From assembly GCF_001854245.1 (NCBI RefSeq), contig NZ_CP015381.1:1513501-1577500 (forward strand): DNA of 64,000 nucleotides. The letters run 5' to 3'. Origin of the DNA: Desulfococcus multivorans. GTDB lineage: Bacteria; Desulfobacterota; Desulfobacteria; Desulfobacterales; Desulfococcaceae. Of this stretch, positions 46,794 to 55,782 are shown piece by piece; position 1 is the first letter of the stretch; each line of letters opens with the position of its first letter. Under the pieces are notes generated by a model. It did no database searches. It was not told the DNA's origin and saw only the letters and a list, made by a program, of their open reading frames with translations. The translations under genes and the position numbers were made by a program.

Positions 46794-48038
46794 GTGAGAT
46801 CGCATCTGAAAATGGCGTGGCGGAATGTCTGGCGGAACCGTCGTCGCTCGCTGCTTACCATGGCGGCCATTGCTTTTGCGTGTGCATTGCTGGTCTTCAT
46901 GCTCTCCTTTCAATTCGGCTCCTACGAGGCCATGATCAATGCCGCCGTCAAGGTCCACACCGGCTATTTTCAGATTCAGGCTCCGGGGTATCAGGAAAAA
47001 CGGGAGATCCGGCTGGTCGTGGCGGATCCGGAAGCAGTAGCCCGGCTTATAGATGCCGTCCCCGAAGTGACGGCTTACACCTTCAGGGCCAATGCTTTTT
47101 CCCTTGCAGCCTCCAACGATCGGACCTACGGTATCTCGGTGACGGGAATTGATCCCGTCCGGGAGTTCAACGTGTCGAGTTTGAAGACCCTGGTGCGCGA
47201 CGGTGTCTTCCTCTCCCCTGGAGACGGTCCCGAGGCGCTGGTCGGGGCGCTTCTGGCCAAAAATCTCCGGGTGGGCATCGGCGATCCGATCACCCTCCTG
47301 GGACAGGGTCGGGACGGTTCCATCGCTGCAACCGTGGTGACGGTCAAGGGTATTTTCGCGTCGGGCCAGGACGACTTCGACCGCAACGCCCTCTATATCC
47401 CGCTTGGCTATTTTCAGGAACTCTATGCAATGAGGGGCGCGGTGCATGAGATCGTGGGAATGACGTCCTCCATCTGGGCGGTACCGGCGGTGGAGCGGCG
47501 GTTGAAACAGGAACTCGAACGCCTTGACCGGGACAAAAACGGACCGCTTGCCATCCTCGACTGGAAGGCCCTGATGCCCGGGCTGGCCCAGGGCATCTAT
47601 CTGGACCTCGTTAGCGGGCTGATTTTCTACCTTCTGCTCATTGTCGTGGTGGCTTTCAGCATCATGAACACCTTCCTCATGGCCATTTTCGAGCGGACCC
47701 GCGAGTTCGGTGTTCTCATGGCCATCGGCACTACAACCGGGCGGTTGACCCGCCTCCTCCTCACGGAATCCATGATGATGACCTTTGTCGGCATGGGCGC
47801 CGGGATGCTTCTGGGGAGTTTGGTGACCCTCTATTACCAAATCGTTGGGATCGATTTCGGCGGTGCTTCCGAGATCCTGAAGCAGTATGGCATTCCCGGC
47901 CGGATGTATCCCATCCTGACGGTGCCTTCGCTCGTGATCGGGCCGTTTCTGGTCTGTTTCATCACCTTCTGGGCGGCGCTCTGGCCGGCTTTGCGGGTAC
48001 GGCGTCTCACGCCGGTGAAGGCCATGCACTATGCTTAG
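46794..48038 (+). CDS. FtsX/LolE-type ABC permease, first
   Basis: The 414-residue permease has the MacB/FtsX layout: one N-terminal membrane segment, a periplasmic domain (about residues 45-270) and three C-terminal membrane segments. It shows WRNVWRNRRRSLLTM at the N-terminus and FERTREFGVLMAIG before the last helices, where the ATPase couples. The start codon is GTG, 5 bases after the previous stop. It likely forms a heterodimer with the next gene's product, as LolC with LolE. Confidence 0.88.
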   Translation: MRSHLKMAWRNVWRNRRRSLLTMAAIAFACALLVFMLSFQFGSYEAMINAAVKVHTGYFQIQAPGYQEKREIRLVVADPEAVARLIDAVPEVTAYTFRANAFSLAASNDRTYGISVTGIDPVREFNVSSLKTLVRDGVFLSPGDGPEALVGALLAKNLRVGIGDPITLLGQGRDGSIAATVVTVKGIFASGQDDFDRNALYIPLGYFQELYAMRGAVHEIVGMTSSIWAVPAVERRLKQELERLDRDKNGPLAILDWKALMPGLAQGIYLDLVSGLIFYLLLIVVVAFSIMNTFLMAIFERTREFGVLMAIGTTTGRLTRLLLTESMMMTFVGMGAGMLLGSLVTLYYQIVGIDFGGASEILKQYGIPGRMYPILTVPSLVIGPFLVCFITFWAALWPALRVRRLTPVKAMHYA

Positions 48039-48059
48039 AGGAAGAAAGGCGGGCGGATA

Positions 48060-49280
48060 ATGATGTTTCGGCTGGCCTGGCGGAACCTCTGGCGAAATCC
48101 CCGGCGGACGGTCGTCATCCTCACTGCCGTCTGTGTCGGGGTTTTCGGCATGATTTTCATCGCCGCCCTCATGCAAGGCGTGGGCGACCAGATGGTTCGC
48201 AACAGCATCGCTACCCTGGTGGGCAGCCTGCAGGTCCATCATCGCGGCTACCGGGAGGATCCGGTGGTGGAGAATACCATGACGGACCCGGCCGAGCCGG
48301 CGGCGGCACTGGCGGCGGTCCTGCCGCCGGGAGCGCGATGGAGCCGGCGGGTCCGGGTCAACGCCGTCGCCGGCAACGCCCGCCATTCAGCCGGCGTGAC
48401 ATTGGTGGGGATCGAACCGGATCGCGAGGGGGGAGTCTCCTTCATCGGTTCGGCGGTGGTCGAAGGGCGACCTCTGGGCCCCGGAGATCCATACGGCATC
48501 ATTGTGGGGCGGGCCCTCGTGGAAAAATTCGAGACCCGCATCGGGCGGAAGCTGGTGCTGATGTCCCAGGCCGCCGATCGGGATATCGCCTCAAGGGCTT
48601 TCACCATCGTGGGTGTTTTTCGTGCGGAGTTGGCCGCCACGGAAAAGCAGTTCGTCTTCGTCTCCCTGGCGGCCGCCCAGGAAATGCTGAAGGTGGATAA
48701 AGGGGTTTCCGAAATCGCCGTTCTCCTGCCTGACGGCGCGGACCCGGGGCCGACGGCTGACGCACTGAAGGCAGCGCTGCCGGAACGTTACGAGATTCAT
48801 ACCTGGCGGGAGCTTTTGCCGATGCTTACGGCCTACATCGATATGAACGAAGGCTTTACCGTGGTCTGGTACCTGGTGGTTTTTATCGCCATGGGATTTG
48901 GCATCGTGAACACCCTGCTCATGGCGGTTTTCGAGCGCATGCGGGAATTCGGCCTGCTCCGGGCTCTTGGCATGAAGCCCGGAGGGATCGTGCGGGGGGT
49001 ATTGATCGAATCCGCTCTTCTTCTGATTCTGGGAACCGCGGCGGGAAATGGGGCGGCTTTTCTATCCGTGGCAGCCCTGGCGGAGAACGGCATCAACCTC
49101 TCCGCCTTTGCTGCAGGAGTGGAGTACGCGGGGATGCCCAGGGTGATCTATCCGGCGTTTTCCTGGACGAGCGTCTTGGAGGCCAATCTGACGGTATGGG
49201 TGCTGGGGCTTGCCGTAAGTCTCTATCCCGCGCTCAAGGCGTCCGGAATTACGCCGGTGGCGGCCATGGCGCGTGTCTGA
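48060..49280 (+). CDS. FtsX/LolE-type ABC permease, second
   Basis: This 406-residue permease is a paralogue of the preceding one (WRNLWRNPRRTVVIL, FERMREFGLLRALG) with the same membrane layout but clearly diverged periplasmic sequence (residues about 45-260). GAGGAAGAAAGG lies 12 or more bases before the ATG. Two unlike permeases suggest an asymmetric exporter of the LolCDE type. Confidence 0.88.
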   Translation: MMFRLAWRNLWRNPRRTVVILTAVCVGVFGMIFIAALMQGVGDQMVRNSIATLVGSLQVHHRGYREDPVVENTMTDPAEPAAALAAVLPPGARWSRRVRVNAVAGNARHSAGVTLVGIEPDREGGVSFIGSAVVEGRPLGPGDPYGIIVGRALVEKFETRIGRKLVLMSQAADRDIASRAFTIVGVFRAELAATEKQFVFVSLAAAQEMLKVDKGVSEIAVLLPDGADPGPTADALKAALPERYEIHTWRELLPMLTAYIDMNEGFTVVWYLVVFIAMGFGIVNTLLMAVFERMREFGLLRALGMKPGGIVRGVLIESALLLILGTAAGNGAAFLSVAALAENGINLSAFAAGVEYAGMPRVIYPAFSWTSVLEANLTVWVLGLAVSLYPALKASGITPVAAMARV

Positions 49281-49318
49281 AGCTTGTAGACTGAAGAAAA
49301 AGGGGAGGGGCGTCGCCC

Positions 49319-50002
49319 ATGGAGATGGTGAAGTGCAGGGGGGTCGTCAAGACCTACCGGCAGGGAAAGATAACGGTTTCCGCCCTGCGGGGGATCGATC
49401 TGTCGGTGGAAAAGGGGGAATTCATGGCCCTTGCCGGACCTTCGGGGTCCGGCAAGACCACGCTTCTCAATCTTATCGGCGGTCTGGACGCGCCCGATGC
49501 CGGGGAGATCGTCGTGGACGGGCGTCATTTCGATCGGATGAACGCCGCCGATCTTGCCGAACTTCGACTTCGACGGATCGGGTTCGTTTTCCAGGCCTAC
49601 AACCTGATCCCGGTCCTGTCAGCCCTCGAAAACGTGGAGTATGTGATGCTCCTTCAGGGGCTTCCCCATAAGGAGCGGCGGGAGAGGGCCCGCTCCATAC
49701 TGGACGAGGTGGGTCTTGAAGGTCTCTACGACCGGCGGCCGGCCGAGCTCTCGGGAGGCCAGCAGCAGCGGGTGGCCGTGGCCCGGGCTATCGTCTCGGA
49801 TCCGGCCATCGTTCTGGCGGACGAACCCACCGCCAACCTTGATTCCATGACGGGGATCGGCCTCCTTGAGATCATGAAAGACATGAACGAGAGAAAGTTG
49901 GTGACGTTTATCTTCTCAACCCACGACGACCGGGTGATGGCGCGGGCCCGGCGGCTGGTGATGATTCGGGACGGCCGGGTAGCCGAAGATGTCCGGAAAT
50001 GA
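49319..50002 (+). CDS. LolD/MacB-type ABC ATPase
   Basis: The 227-residue ATPase has Walker A GPSGSGKTT at 40-48, the MacB/LolD family block RRIGFVFQAYNLIPVLSALENV, signature LSGGQQQRVAVARA and Walker B IVLADEPTANLD. It powers the two FtsX-type permeases upstream. GGAGGGG lies 8 bases before the ATG. It overlaps the next gene by 4 bases (ATGA), tying the outer-membrane candidate to the same machine. Confidence 0.92.
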   Translation: MEMVKCRGVVKTYRQGKITVSALRGIDLSVEKGEFMALAGPSGSGKTTLLNLIGGLDAPDAGEIVVDGRHFDRMNAADLAELRLRRIGFVFQAYNLIPVLSALENVEYVMLLQGLPHKERRERARSILDEVGLEGLYDRRPAELSGGQQQRVAVARAIVSDPAIVLADEPTANLDSMTGIGLLEIMKDMNERKLVTFIFSTHDDRVMARARRLVMIRDGRVAEDVRK

Positions 50003-51369
50003 CGCGATGCGGGATTCGACGGAGGCAAGCCGTGGCCGTCTTGTCGATGTTGACGGTCGTCTGGCTCTGCATCGGAATTCCGGGCGGCCGATGGATCCCG
50101 GCAGCCTATGGACGTTCGACATCCGGTGATATGCCTTCCGAAGGGCTTTCCCCGGAGTGGGGAGGGCACCTGCGGCTCCGTGGCGGACTCACCCGCCCGG
50201 ACGACCAAAGTCTTTATCAATGGGTGGGGACGGGTACCTATGAGGACGGTTCAGCGGAACTCCGGCTCAAGCACCAGATCTTTCTGGGGGAGTGGGGGCA
50301 TTTCGAAACCCATTACGAAGCCGTTGCCGTGGGCGGAGATACCTGGGAAAAGGGGCGCGATCTCCTGCGGCTCACCAACGTCCGGTTACCGGATGGCCTC
50401 TTCGTGTCTCAATCCGGGCCCCTGTCCGACGATCGTCGGCTCATGGACCTCACTCATGTGATCCACGACGGCGCAGAGGGAGCTTTCTATCATCGCCTCG
50501 ATCGGCTTTTCCTGGCTCTCGAGCGGTCCTGGGGAAACGTCCGGCTCGGTCGTCAAGCCGTGACCTGGGGGAACGGCATGATCTTCAACCCCATGGATCT
50601 CTTCAATCCGTTCGCTCCGACCGACGTTGTCCGGGACTACAAAGTAGGGGACGATATGGCGATTTTTACCCGGCAGTTGGGCGAGAACGGCGATTTGCAG
50701 GTGATCGGGGTGCCGCGACGCAATCCTGAAAACAGGGCGGTGGAATGGGGTGAATCCGCAGTGGGGGCCAAGGTGCGCATTCCCTCGGGAACGACCGAAT
50801 GGACGTTTCTGCTTGCCGAAAACCACGACAATGCCGTAATCGGTGTCGGTGCGGTCGGTTATGCCGGCAGTGCGGCCTGGCGGGTGGATGCCGTCTGGAC
50901 GGCGCTTCCCGCCGAAAGCCCGTCGGGAGGCTATCTTTCCGGAGCGGCTAATGTCGACGTCTCGTGGACCTGGTGGGATAAAAACTTTTATGGATTTCTG
51001 GAAATGTACTATAACGGGCTGGGGGAGACCGACTATTCGGCGGTGGGCGAAAATTCCGATCTCGCGGCGGCCTTGGCCCGGGGTGAGCTGTTTACTTTGG
51101 GGCGACTCTACCTGGCACCCCACGTCGGGGTGGAATTCCATCCGCTCGTCAACGCCTATCTGACCTTCATCAACAATCTGGAGGATCCTTCGGGTGTTAT
51201 CCAGCCTCGCTGCGTATGGAGCGCTGCCGAGGACGTGGAGATCATGGCCGGCGCGACCCTTTACTGGGGCGGGCCGGGGACCGAGTTCGGCGGGTTCCCC
51301 ATCCCCGGGACGGCAGCACGTGCCGTACCGGCCGACAGTGCCTATCTGTGGTTGACCTGGTATTATTGA
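49999..51369 (+). CDS. Outer-membrane beta-barrel candidate of the Lol-like operon
   Basis: This 456-residue protein has a signal peptide (about residues 9-38) followed by alternating amphipathic strands rich in aromatic residues and ends in LWLTWYY, with the C-terminal aromatic residue expected of outer-membrane barrels. Segments such as RLGRQAVTWGNGMIFNPMDLFNPFAP resemble DUF1302/porin-like proteins of the same size. No named family is certain. It is translationally coupled to the ATPase gene, so it probably works with the exporter, as receptor or as outer-membrane channel for the exported lipid or lipoprotein. Confidence 0.72.
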   Translation: MTRCGIRRRQAVAVLSMLTVVWLCIGIPGGRWIPAAYGRSTSGDMPSEGLSPEWGGHLRLRGGLTRPDDQSLYQWVGTGTYEDGSAELRLKHQIFLGEWGHFETHYEAVAVGGDTWEKGRDLLRLTNVRLPDGLFVSQSGPLSDDRRLMDLTHVIHDGAEGAFYHRLDRLFLALERSWGNVRLGRQAVTWGNGMIFNPMDLFNPFAPTDVVRDYKVGDDMAIFTRQLGENGDLQVIGVPRRNPENRAVEWGESAVGAKVRIPSGTTEWTFLLAENHDNAVIGVGAVGYAGSAAWRVDAVWTALPAESPSGGYLSGAANVDVSWTWWDKNFYGFLEMYYNGLGETDYSAVGENSDLAAALARGELFTLGRLYLAPHVGVEFHPLVNAYLTFINNLEDPSGVIQPRCVWSAAEDVEIMAGATLYWGGPGTEFGGFPIPGTAARAVPADSAYLWLTWYY

Positions 51370-51390
51370 GGTGATGAGGTACCGGCGGAA

Positions 51391-52071
51391 TCAGCGGAGC
51401 GCGTTCAGCACCTCCGCCGCCAGCCGTCGCTTCAGGATCCTCGGCGGATAGCGTCTATAGATTTGGCGGGTGGCGGGATCATATTCCTGGATGTACAGCC
51501 GTCGGACGGGGCGGCCGTAAACCGTAATCATCATGTTGGGGTCGGACCCAGGGTTGCCGGTCTGGTGGATGCCGGACGCCAGGGGACGGGTTACGGTGAC
51601 CTCTCCGGCGGAGTGGATCCGGTGGTCGATCATCTCGATTCTCGCATATTCGGGGCGGCCGCCACGGCCGTCATCTCTCGCTTGGATATCGCTTTCCACA
51701 AGACGGTATCGGACGACGCCCAGGCTTCCCGAGGGCACTCCGGAAACGCCCCAGCCATTGTGGTCGTGGATGACCGTGTATTCGCCTCCCCCATGAAAAT
51801 AGACGCGAAGGGAATATCGCCCGCGCGCGTCCAGATAGAGCAGGATTTCATTTTCGAAAAAACCGGCCTTCCGGGTGTCGGGATAGGGACGACCCGCTCG
51901 AATCTCTTCAAGGAGAGTGCGCACCAGCGGTCTGTCCAGGAGAAGGCGGGGCAGGGCCGTTTGGAAATAAGCGATACGGGTGACTTCTTCGGTGAGGCCG
52001 TCGATCTCCTCTGACCACCTTCTGCAGTAGACCATCAGCCGGTCATGGAGAGACCGTTCGCTATATGCCAT
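51391..52071 (-). CDS. Cupin-fold protein (cysteine-dioxygenase-like)
   Basis: The 226-residue protein has a double-stranded beta-helix core with YTVIHDHNGWGVSGVPSGSLGVVRYR, where HDH and a following glutamate pattern resemble the iron site of cysteine-dioxygenase-type cupins; a later histidine (GIHQTGN) could be the third ligand. The start ATG at 52071 overlaps the end of the molybdopterin oxidoreductase gene by 11 bases. The substrate is unknown; an iron-dependent dioxygenase or sugar/lyase-type cupin is possible. Confidence 0.6.
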   Translation of the reverse strand: MAYSERSLHDRLMVYCRRWSEEIDGLTEEVTRIAYFQTALPRLLLDRPLVRTLLEEIRAGRPYPDTRKAGFFENEILLYLDARGRYSLRVYFHGGGEYTVIHDHNGWGVSGVPSGSLGVVRYRLVESDIQARDDGRGGRPEYARIEMIDHRIHSAGEVTVTRPLASGIHQTGNPGSDPNMMITVYGRPVRRLYIQEYDPATRQIYRRYPPRILKRRLAAEVLNALR

Positions 52072-53980
52072 TTTCAAGCCTGACGTATTGGTCGTAAAAG
52101 GCCGCTCCGCCGCCGATGTCGGTCAACTCGGCGGCGACCAGTTGATTGGCGCCCCCGCCCACCTTCATCCAATCCCCCCGACGGTAGACGACGGCTCCGG
52201 GATGAAGGCCCGAGAGCAGGTGCAGAGAAACGCGCAACCGTCCCAGAGGCGAAACAACGTCCACCGGCTTCTCCATGTCGAGGGTTTTCAGGTTTGGGCA
52301 GTGGGGAGAGATCCACACCCTGGGCGGCATCTCCTGATCTTCCGGAAGTAGTTGGGAGTGGATCGCGTTGCGTCGCACCAGGGTCAGGAACCGCAGGGGG
52401 AATGCGTCCGGCGGGTCGGGCTCGTCGTGGAGGTTCGCGGGGAGTCTGGCCTTGCCGTCGGGATGGTCGAAAATCATACCGGTATAGGCGATGTCGGGTT
52501 TCTGGGCCCGCAGGGTGCCCTTCGACCGGAGGGTCGTCCAGTCGCCGTGGATCAGCGGGGAGTCGAGGGCCTGCTCGAAACAGGTTTCGGCAGACGGCAG
52601 GAAGATGGGCGGCAAGAGCCGTTTACCCAGCCCGGAGATGATCTCGTAATCGGATCGGGCTTCGCCCGGTGGCTTGAGCACGGCGGGCACATGTTGAACA
52701 TAATCGTGGAGAAAAGAGCCGATCACGTCCTCCTGTTCGAGCATCAGAGCAGCGGGGAGGATGAGATCGGCGCGTTCCGCCGTGTCGTTCATGAAAGCGT
52801 CCACCACCACTTTGAAAGGCACTGATGCAAAGGCCCTGATGATCTCACGGCTGTCCGGACCCTGGTTTACGATGTTGACGCCGTTGACCCAGATCATCCG
52901 GATGGGCGGATCGGCTGCGAGAATCTCCCGACCGACAACGGCCATTGGAAAGGCCCGACGCGATTTTCCCTCCGGATCCCGGGTCCATTCCAGATTGAAA
53001 TTTCCGAGGGAGTGGAGATGGAAGTAGCTTCCACCACCTTTTCGGCCCATGTTGCCGGACAGGAGCGCCAGCGAATTGATGAACCGAACGTTCTCTCCAC
53101 CCCGCCTGTATCGTTGGACTCCCGCCCCGATGATGGTCGCCGTCGGGCCATTGGACGTGTAAAACCGGAAGAGGGCGTCGACGTCCCTGGAAGTGACGTC
53201 GCAGCGTTCCAACAGACGGTCTTCGGAAAATGTCGAGAGGGTTTTCGAAAATCGCGGAAAATTCCGGATGCGTAAGAGGATCGCTTCTGGAATCAGGTCC
53301 GCGTCGATGAAACGTTTGGCGACAGCCGCCGCCAAAAATCTGTCCGAACCCGGCCGGATGCGGATGAAGACGTCGGAGAAGGCTTCGTTGCCGTCGCCTC
53401 CCGGTGAGATGCTGAGCACTTTCGCGCCGCACTTTCGTGCGTTTCGAATGATGGCCGACATGTGGATCGAACTCCGGGAGAAATCCTTCCCCCAGTTGAC
53501 GATCCGCCCGGCATTCATCAGGTCCTCGATGGTATTGTTTTTTCTGGATCCGAAGTCATGGATGCAGGCGATGAAGCCCGCGGCGTCGCACAGGGATCCC
53601 CGGGTCCGGGTGGCGCCCAGGCGAGCGAAAAAGAGTTTGGTCGTCTGCTTGAGCACCCCTTTGGCGCCGTCGCTCATGATGTGCAGGATCGATGCCGGCT
53701 CATGGCGGAGGGCGTTGATGGATTTTGCGCATCGGTCCAGGGCCTCATCCCAGCTGATGGCTTGCCAACCGTTTCCACGGCGCAACAGGGGGCGGGTAAT
53801 GCGATCCGGGGATTGGCGTCGTCGGAGGTGATGCCTGATTTTTCTGCAGATGAAACCGGCTGTGAATGGGTGGTCCGGATTGCCCCGAAGGCGGACGCCC
53901 CCGTCGGGATGCCGGGTGACGATCATGGAGCAGGCATCCGGACAGTCCATGGTGCAGGCGGTGATGATATCGTCCGTCAT
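52061..53980 (-). CDS. Molybdopterin-dependent oxidoreductase
   Basis: The 639-residue protein is a member of the DMSO-reductase superfamily. The N-terminus has the 4Fe-4S site CTMDCPDAC with a fourth cysteine in GFICRK (Cys9, 13, 17, 45), then MGD-binding segments (GWQAISWDEALD, GRIVNWGKDFSRS, TATIIGAGVQRYRRGG) and the C-terminal cofactor-binding domain (LPPRVWISPHCPN). A Cys at GSLCDAAG could be the metal ligand. No twin-arginine signal is visible, so it is probably cytoplasmic. GGGGAA precedes the ATG, which overlaps the upstream gene's stop as ATGA. The substrate is unknown. Confidence 0.87.
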   Translation of the reverse strand: MTDDIITACTMDCPDACSMIVTRHPDGGVRLRGNPDHPFTAGFICRKIRHHLRRRQSPDRITRPLLRRGNGWQAISWDEALDRCAKSINALRHEPASILHIMSDGAKGVLKQTTKLFFARLGATRTRGSLCDAAGFIACIHDFGSRKNNTIEDLMNAGRIVNWGKDFSRSSIHMSAIIRNARKCGAKVLSISPGGDGNEAFSDVFIRIRPGSDRFLAAAVAKRFIDADLIPEAILLRIRNFPRFSKTLSTFSEDRLLERCDVTSRDVDALFRFYTSNGPTATIIGAGVQRYRRGGENVRFINSLALLSGNMGRKGGGSYFHLHSLGNFNLEWTRDPEGKSRRAFPMAVVGREILAADPPIRMIWVNGVNIVNQGPDSREIIRAFASVPFKVVVDAFMNDTAERADLILPAALMLEQEDVIGSFLHDYVQHVPAVLKPPGEARSDYEIISGLGKRLLPPIFLPSAETCFEQALDSPLIHGDWTTLRSKGTLRAQKPDIAYTGMIFDHPDGKARLPANLHDEPDPPDAFPLRFLTLVRRNAIHSQLLPEDQEMPPRVWISPHCPNLKTLDMEKPVDVVSPLGRLRVSLHLLSGLHPGAVVYRRGDWMKVGGGANQLVAAELTDIGGGAAFYDQYVRLENGI

Positions 53981-54606
53981 GTTGTTTCCCCGGGGCACTG
54001 TGTGGGGATGGTCGGGAGCGGTTTCCCGAAGGCCGTGAAACGGTTGATCACGATACCGTGGGCTTTACCGAATTCCATGATTTCCGGCGGGTCGAATCCA
54101 CCGGAGAGATACAGCTTCCGGAATCGCGGCATATCCAGAAGCTGAAGAATGTGGCTGATGTGCCCTGAATACCCGGTGTTATCCAACCGTTGAAGCGCCG
54201 CTACCGCGGTTTCGGAAAGGACAGCGGCCTCTCGGTGGAGAACGGGGCCGTCAGCGCTGCAGGTTTTCACCGAATAGAGGCGCCGGCAACTGAAGGGACG
54301 GACAGCGTAGACGGCGCAAGTCTGGTCCGCAGCGAGAAAGGGACAGGGAACGAGGGCCCCCGGCGTTTTGGCGCGTCGGTTTGCGTCAAGAGCCTTTTTC
54401 AGACGGAGCCGATGTTTCTGGGGCAGCGTGAGCAGGTGGTTTCGGATGACCATGCCCTCCAGCGTGGTGATATCGACATTGCCCACCGTTGTGCAGCAGA
54501 AGGCGCAGCCAGCCCTGCAGACCGCGAAAGCCTTGTAGCCGGAGACGGCTTTTTCAAAATCGTCGTAGATGTCTTGAAGCTGTTTTACCAGCGCGGTAAG
54601 ATGCAT
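53977..54606 (-). CDS. YkgJ-family cysteine-cluster protein
   Basis: This 209-residue protein has the zinc- or iron-chelating cysteine cluster of the YkgJ family: CRAGCAFCC near residues 30-38, then CPFLAADQTCAVYAVRPFSCRRLYS and a further Cys in KTC. The family is of unknown function and often lies next to redox genes. The ATG at 54606 begins the conserved domain, although the frame is open further upstream. It is first gene of a three-gene minus-strand operon with the molybdenum enzyme and the cupin. Confidence 0.82.
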   Translation of the reverse strand: MHLTALVKQLQDIYDDFEKAVSGYKAFAVCRAGCAFCCTTVGNVDITTLEGMVIRNHLLTLPQKHRLRLKKALDANRRAKTPGALVPCPFLAADQTCAVYAVRPFSCRRLYSVKTCSADGPVLHREAAVLSETAVAALQRLDNTGYSGHISHILQLLDMPRFRKLYLSGGFDPPEIMEFGKAHGIVINRFTAFGKPLPTIPTQCPGETT

Positions 54607-54798
54607 GATGAGCGACAGTTCTCTTTTCGGATGGCAACCCGGTGGTCGGCGATACGTCGAATTCGGGGCCGGCATCAAGGTTCTGGGACTGTGGATGTCG
54701 GATTGGATATCACAAGTCCGCCGGCTTTTCAATTTTCAATCTCGGCGTACACTGAAAGTTATTGTGGAAACAGACGTGGGTGATTATAGTGTATGGTA

Positions 54799-54862
54799 TT
54801 CAATTTCCGATGTTCCGGATGGTAGCCGGAAAGGCGATGCCGGCCGGCGCGGCCGAGTTCAG
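54799..54862. repeat. Degenerate half copy of the palindromic repeat
   Basis: TTCAATTTCCGATGTTCCG followed by GATGGTAGCCGGAAAGGCG and GCCGGCCGGCGCGGCCGAGTTCAG matches the left half of the family. It closely resembles the half copy at 60376-60442, including GGCCGAG and TTCAG at the end. A right arm is missing. The gap 54607-54918 contains nothing else I can name. Confidence 0.5.
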
Positions 54863-54918
54863 TCGCGTCGGCCTCTGATCACCGGAAGCTGGGTATCGTA
54901 TCGAGGCCGGGAGATAAC

Positions 54919-55782
54919 ATGAATCTTGAACATCACGTCGTTTCGCCTCCCGTCGACAAACGGGAATTGCTCGATGATCCCGGCAGGCTGTTGGGGCATA
55001 TTTCTCGTCGACTTTTCAACATCAGCCGAAAAGACTATGTCCAGGGCAGGGCCGCGTTGAGACCGGAATCGACATCGTCGGCAGTGCTGCTGCTGATTGG
55101 GTCCCAATGCGGAGAGAACGGCCCGGGACCCTGTCTCATCCTCAACAAACGCTCCGACAAGGTCCGACAGCCGGGGGACATCTGTTGCCCGGGCGGCGGC
55201 ATCACGCCGGCTCTGGATGGGGTGCTCTCGAAAATGTTGACCCTCCCCGGCATGCCGCTGAAGAGATGGGCCTATTGGCCTCGATGGCAGGACGAAAACG
55301 GTGCCAACGACAGGGCCGTGTCCCTTCTTCTGGCTACAGGCCTCCGGGAGGGATTCGAGGAGATGCGCCTGAACCCCATGGCATTCCGGTTTCTCGGACC
55401 CATGCCGCCGTCATGCCTGAGACTGTTTCGTCGGAAAATCTATCCCATGGTGGGATGGATTTCGCGTCAGCAGCGCTTCCGTCCCAATCGGGAGGTCGAC
55501 AGAATTATCCATGTTCCTCTGGAATGGTTTTGGGAAAAAGAGCGATACGCCAATTACCATGTCTCTTTTTCCCCCCGTATCCAAGGGCGGGGCAATCGAG
55601 AATCTGACGATTTTCCGTGTTTCATGTTCGAAAGTGAAGGCCGCCGGGAACTGCTTTGGGGCGTGACCTATCGCATCATCATGAAATTCATGGCGTCCGT
55701 TTTCGAGATCCACCCGCCGGATCCGGCGCGGTTGCCGGTCATTTCCGGCAGGCTGCGGAGGAGCTATATCACAGGCAAATGA
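54919..55782 (+). CDS. Nudix hydrolase with an insertion in the Nudix box
   Basis: The 287-residue protein has LILNKRSDKVRQPGDICCPGGG (PGGG at 91-94) as in CoA-pyrophosphatase Nudix proteins, and LREGFEEM (REGFEE at 143-148), the catalytic helix of the Nudix box. In a standard box about 12 residues separate these parts; here nearly 50 extra residues intervene. It likely cleaves a nucleoside diphosphate or CoA derivative. GGGAG lies before the ATG, and the gene overlaps the metallophosphoesterase gene by four bases (ATGA). Confidence 0.78.
   Translation: MNLEHHVVSPPVDKRELLDDPGRLLGHISRRLFNISRKDYVQGRAALRPESTSSAVLLLIGSQCGENGPGPCLILNKRSDKVRQPGDICCPGGGITPALDGVLSKMLTLPGMPLKRWAYWPRWQDENGANDRAVSLLLATGLREGFEEMRLNPMAFRFLGPMPPSCLRLFRRKIYPMVGWISRQQRFRPNREVDRIIHVPLEWFWEKERYANYHVSFSPRIQGRGNRESDDFPCFMFESEGRRELLWGVTYRIIMKFMASVFEIHPPDPARLPVISGRLRRSYITGK

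Noticed and set aside
46695..48386. Very long open frame antisense to the first FtsX-type permease
   Set aside because: It is a shadow of GC-rich codon use. The sense strand has clear permease motifs, and the antisense product is rich in His, Gly and Pro with no motif.
45985..50002. Calling the export operon classical LolACDE
   Set aside because: The LolA-like protein belongs to a broader LolA_like family, the outer-membrane partner is a barrel candidate and not LolB, and a flavoprotein heads the operon.
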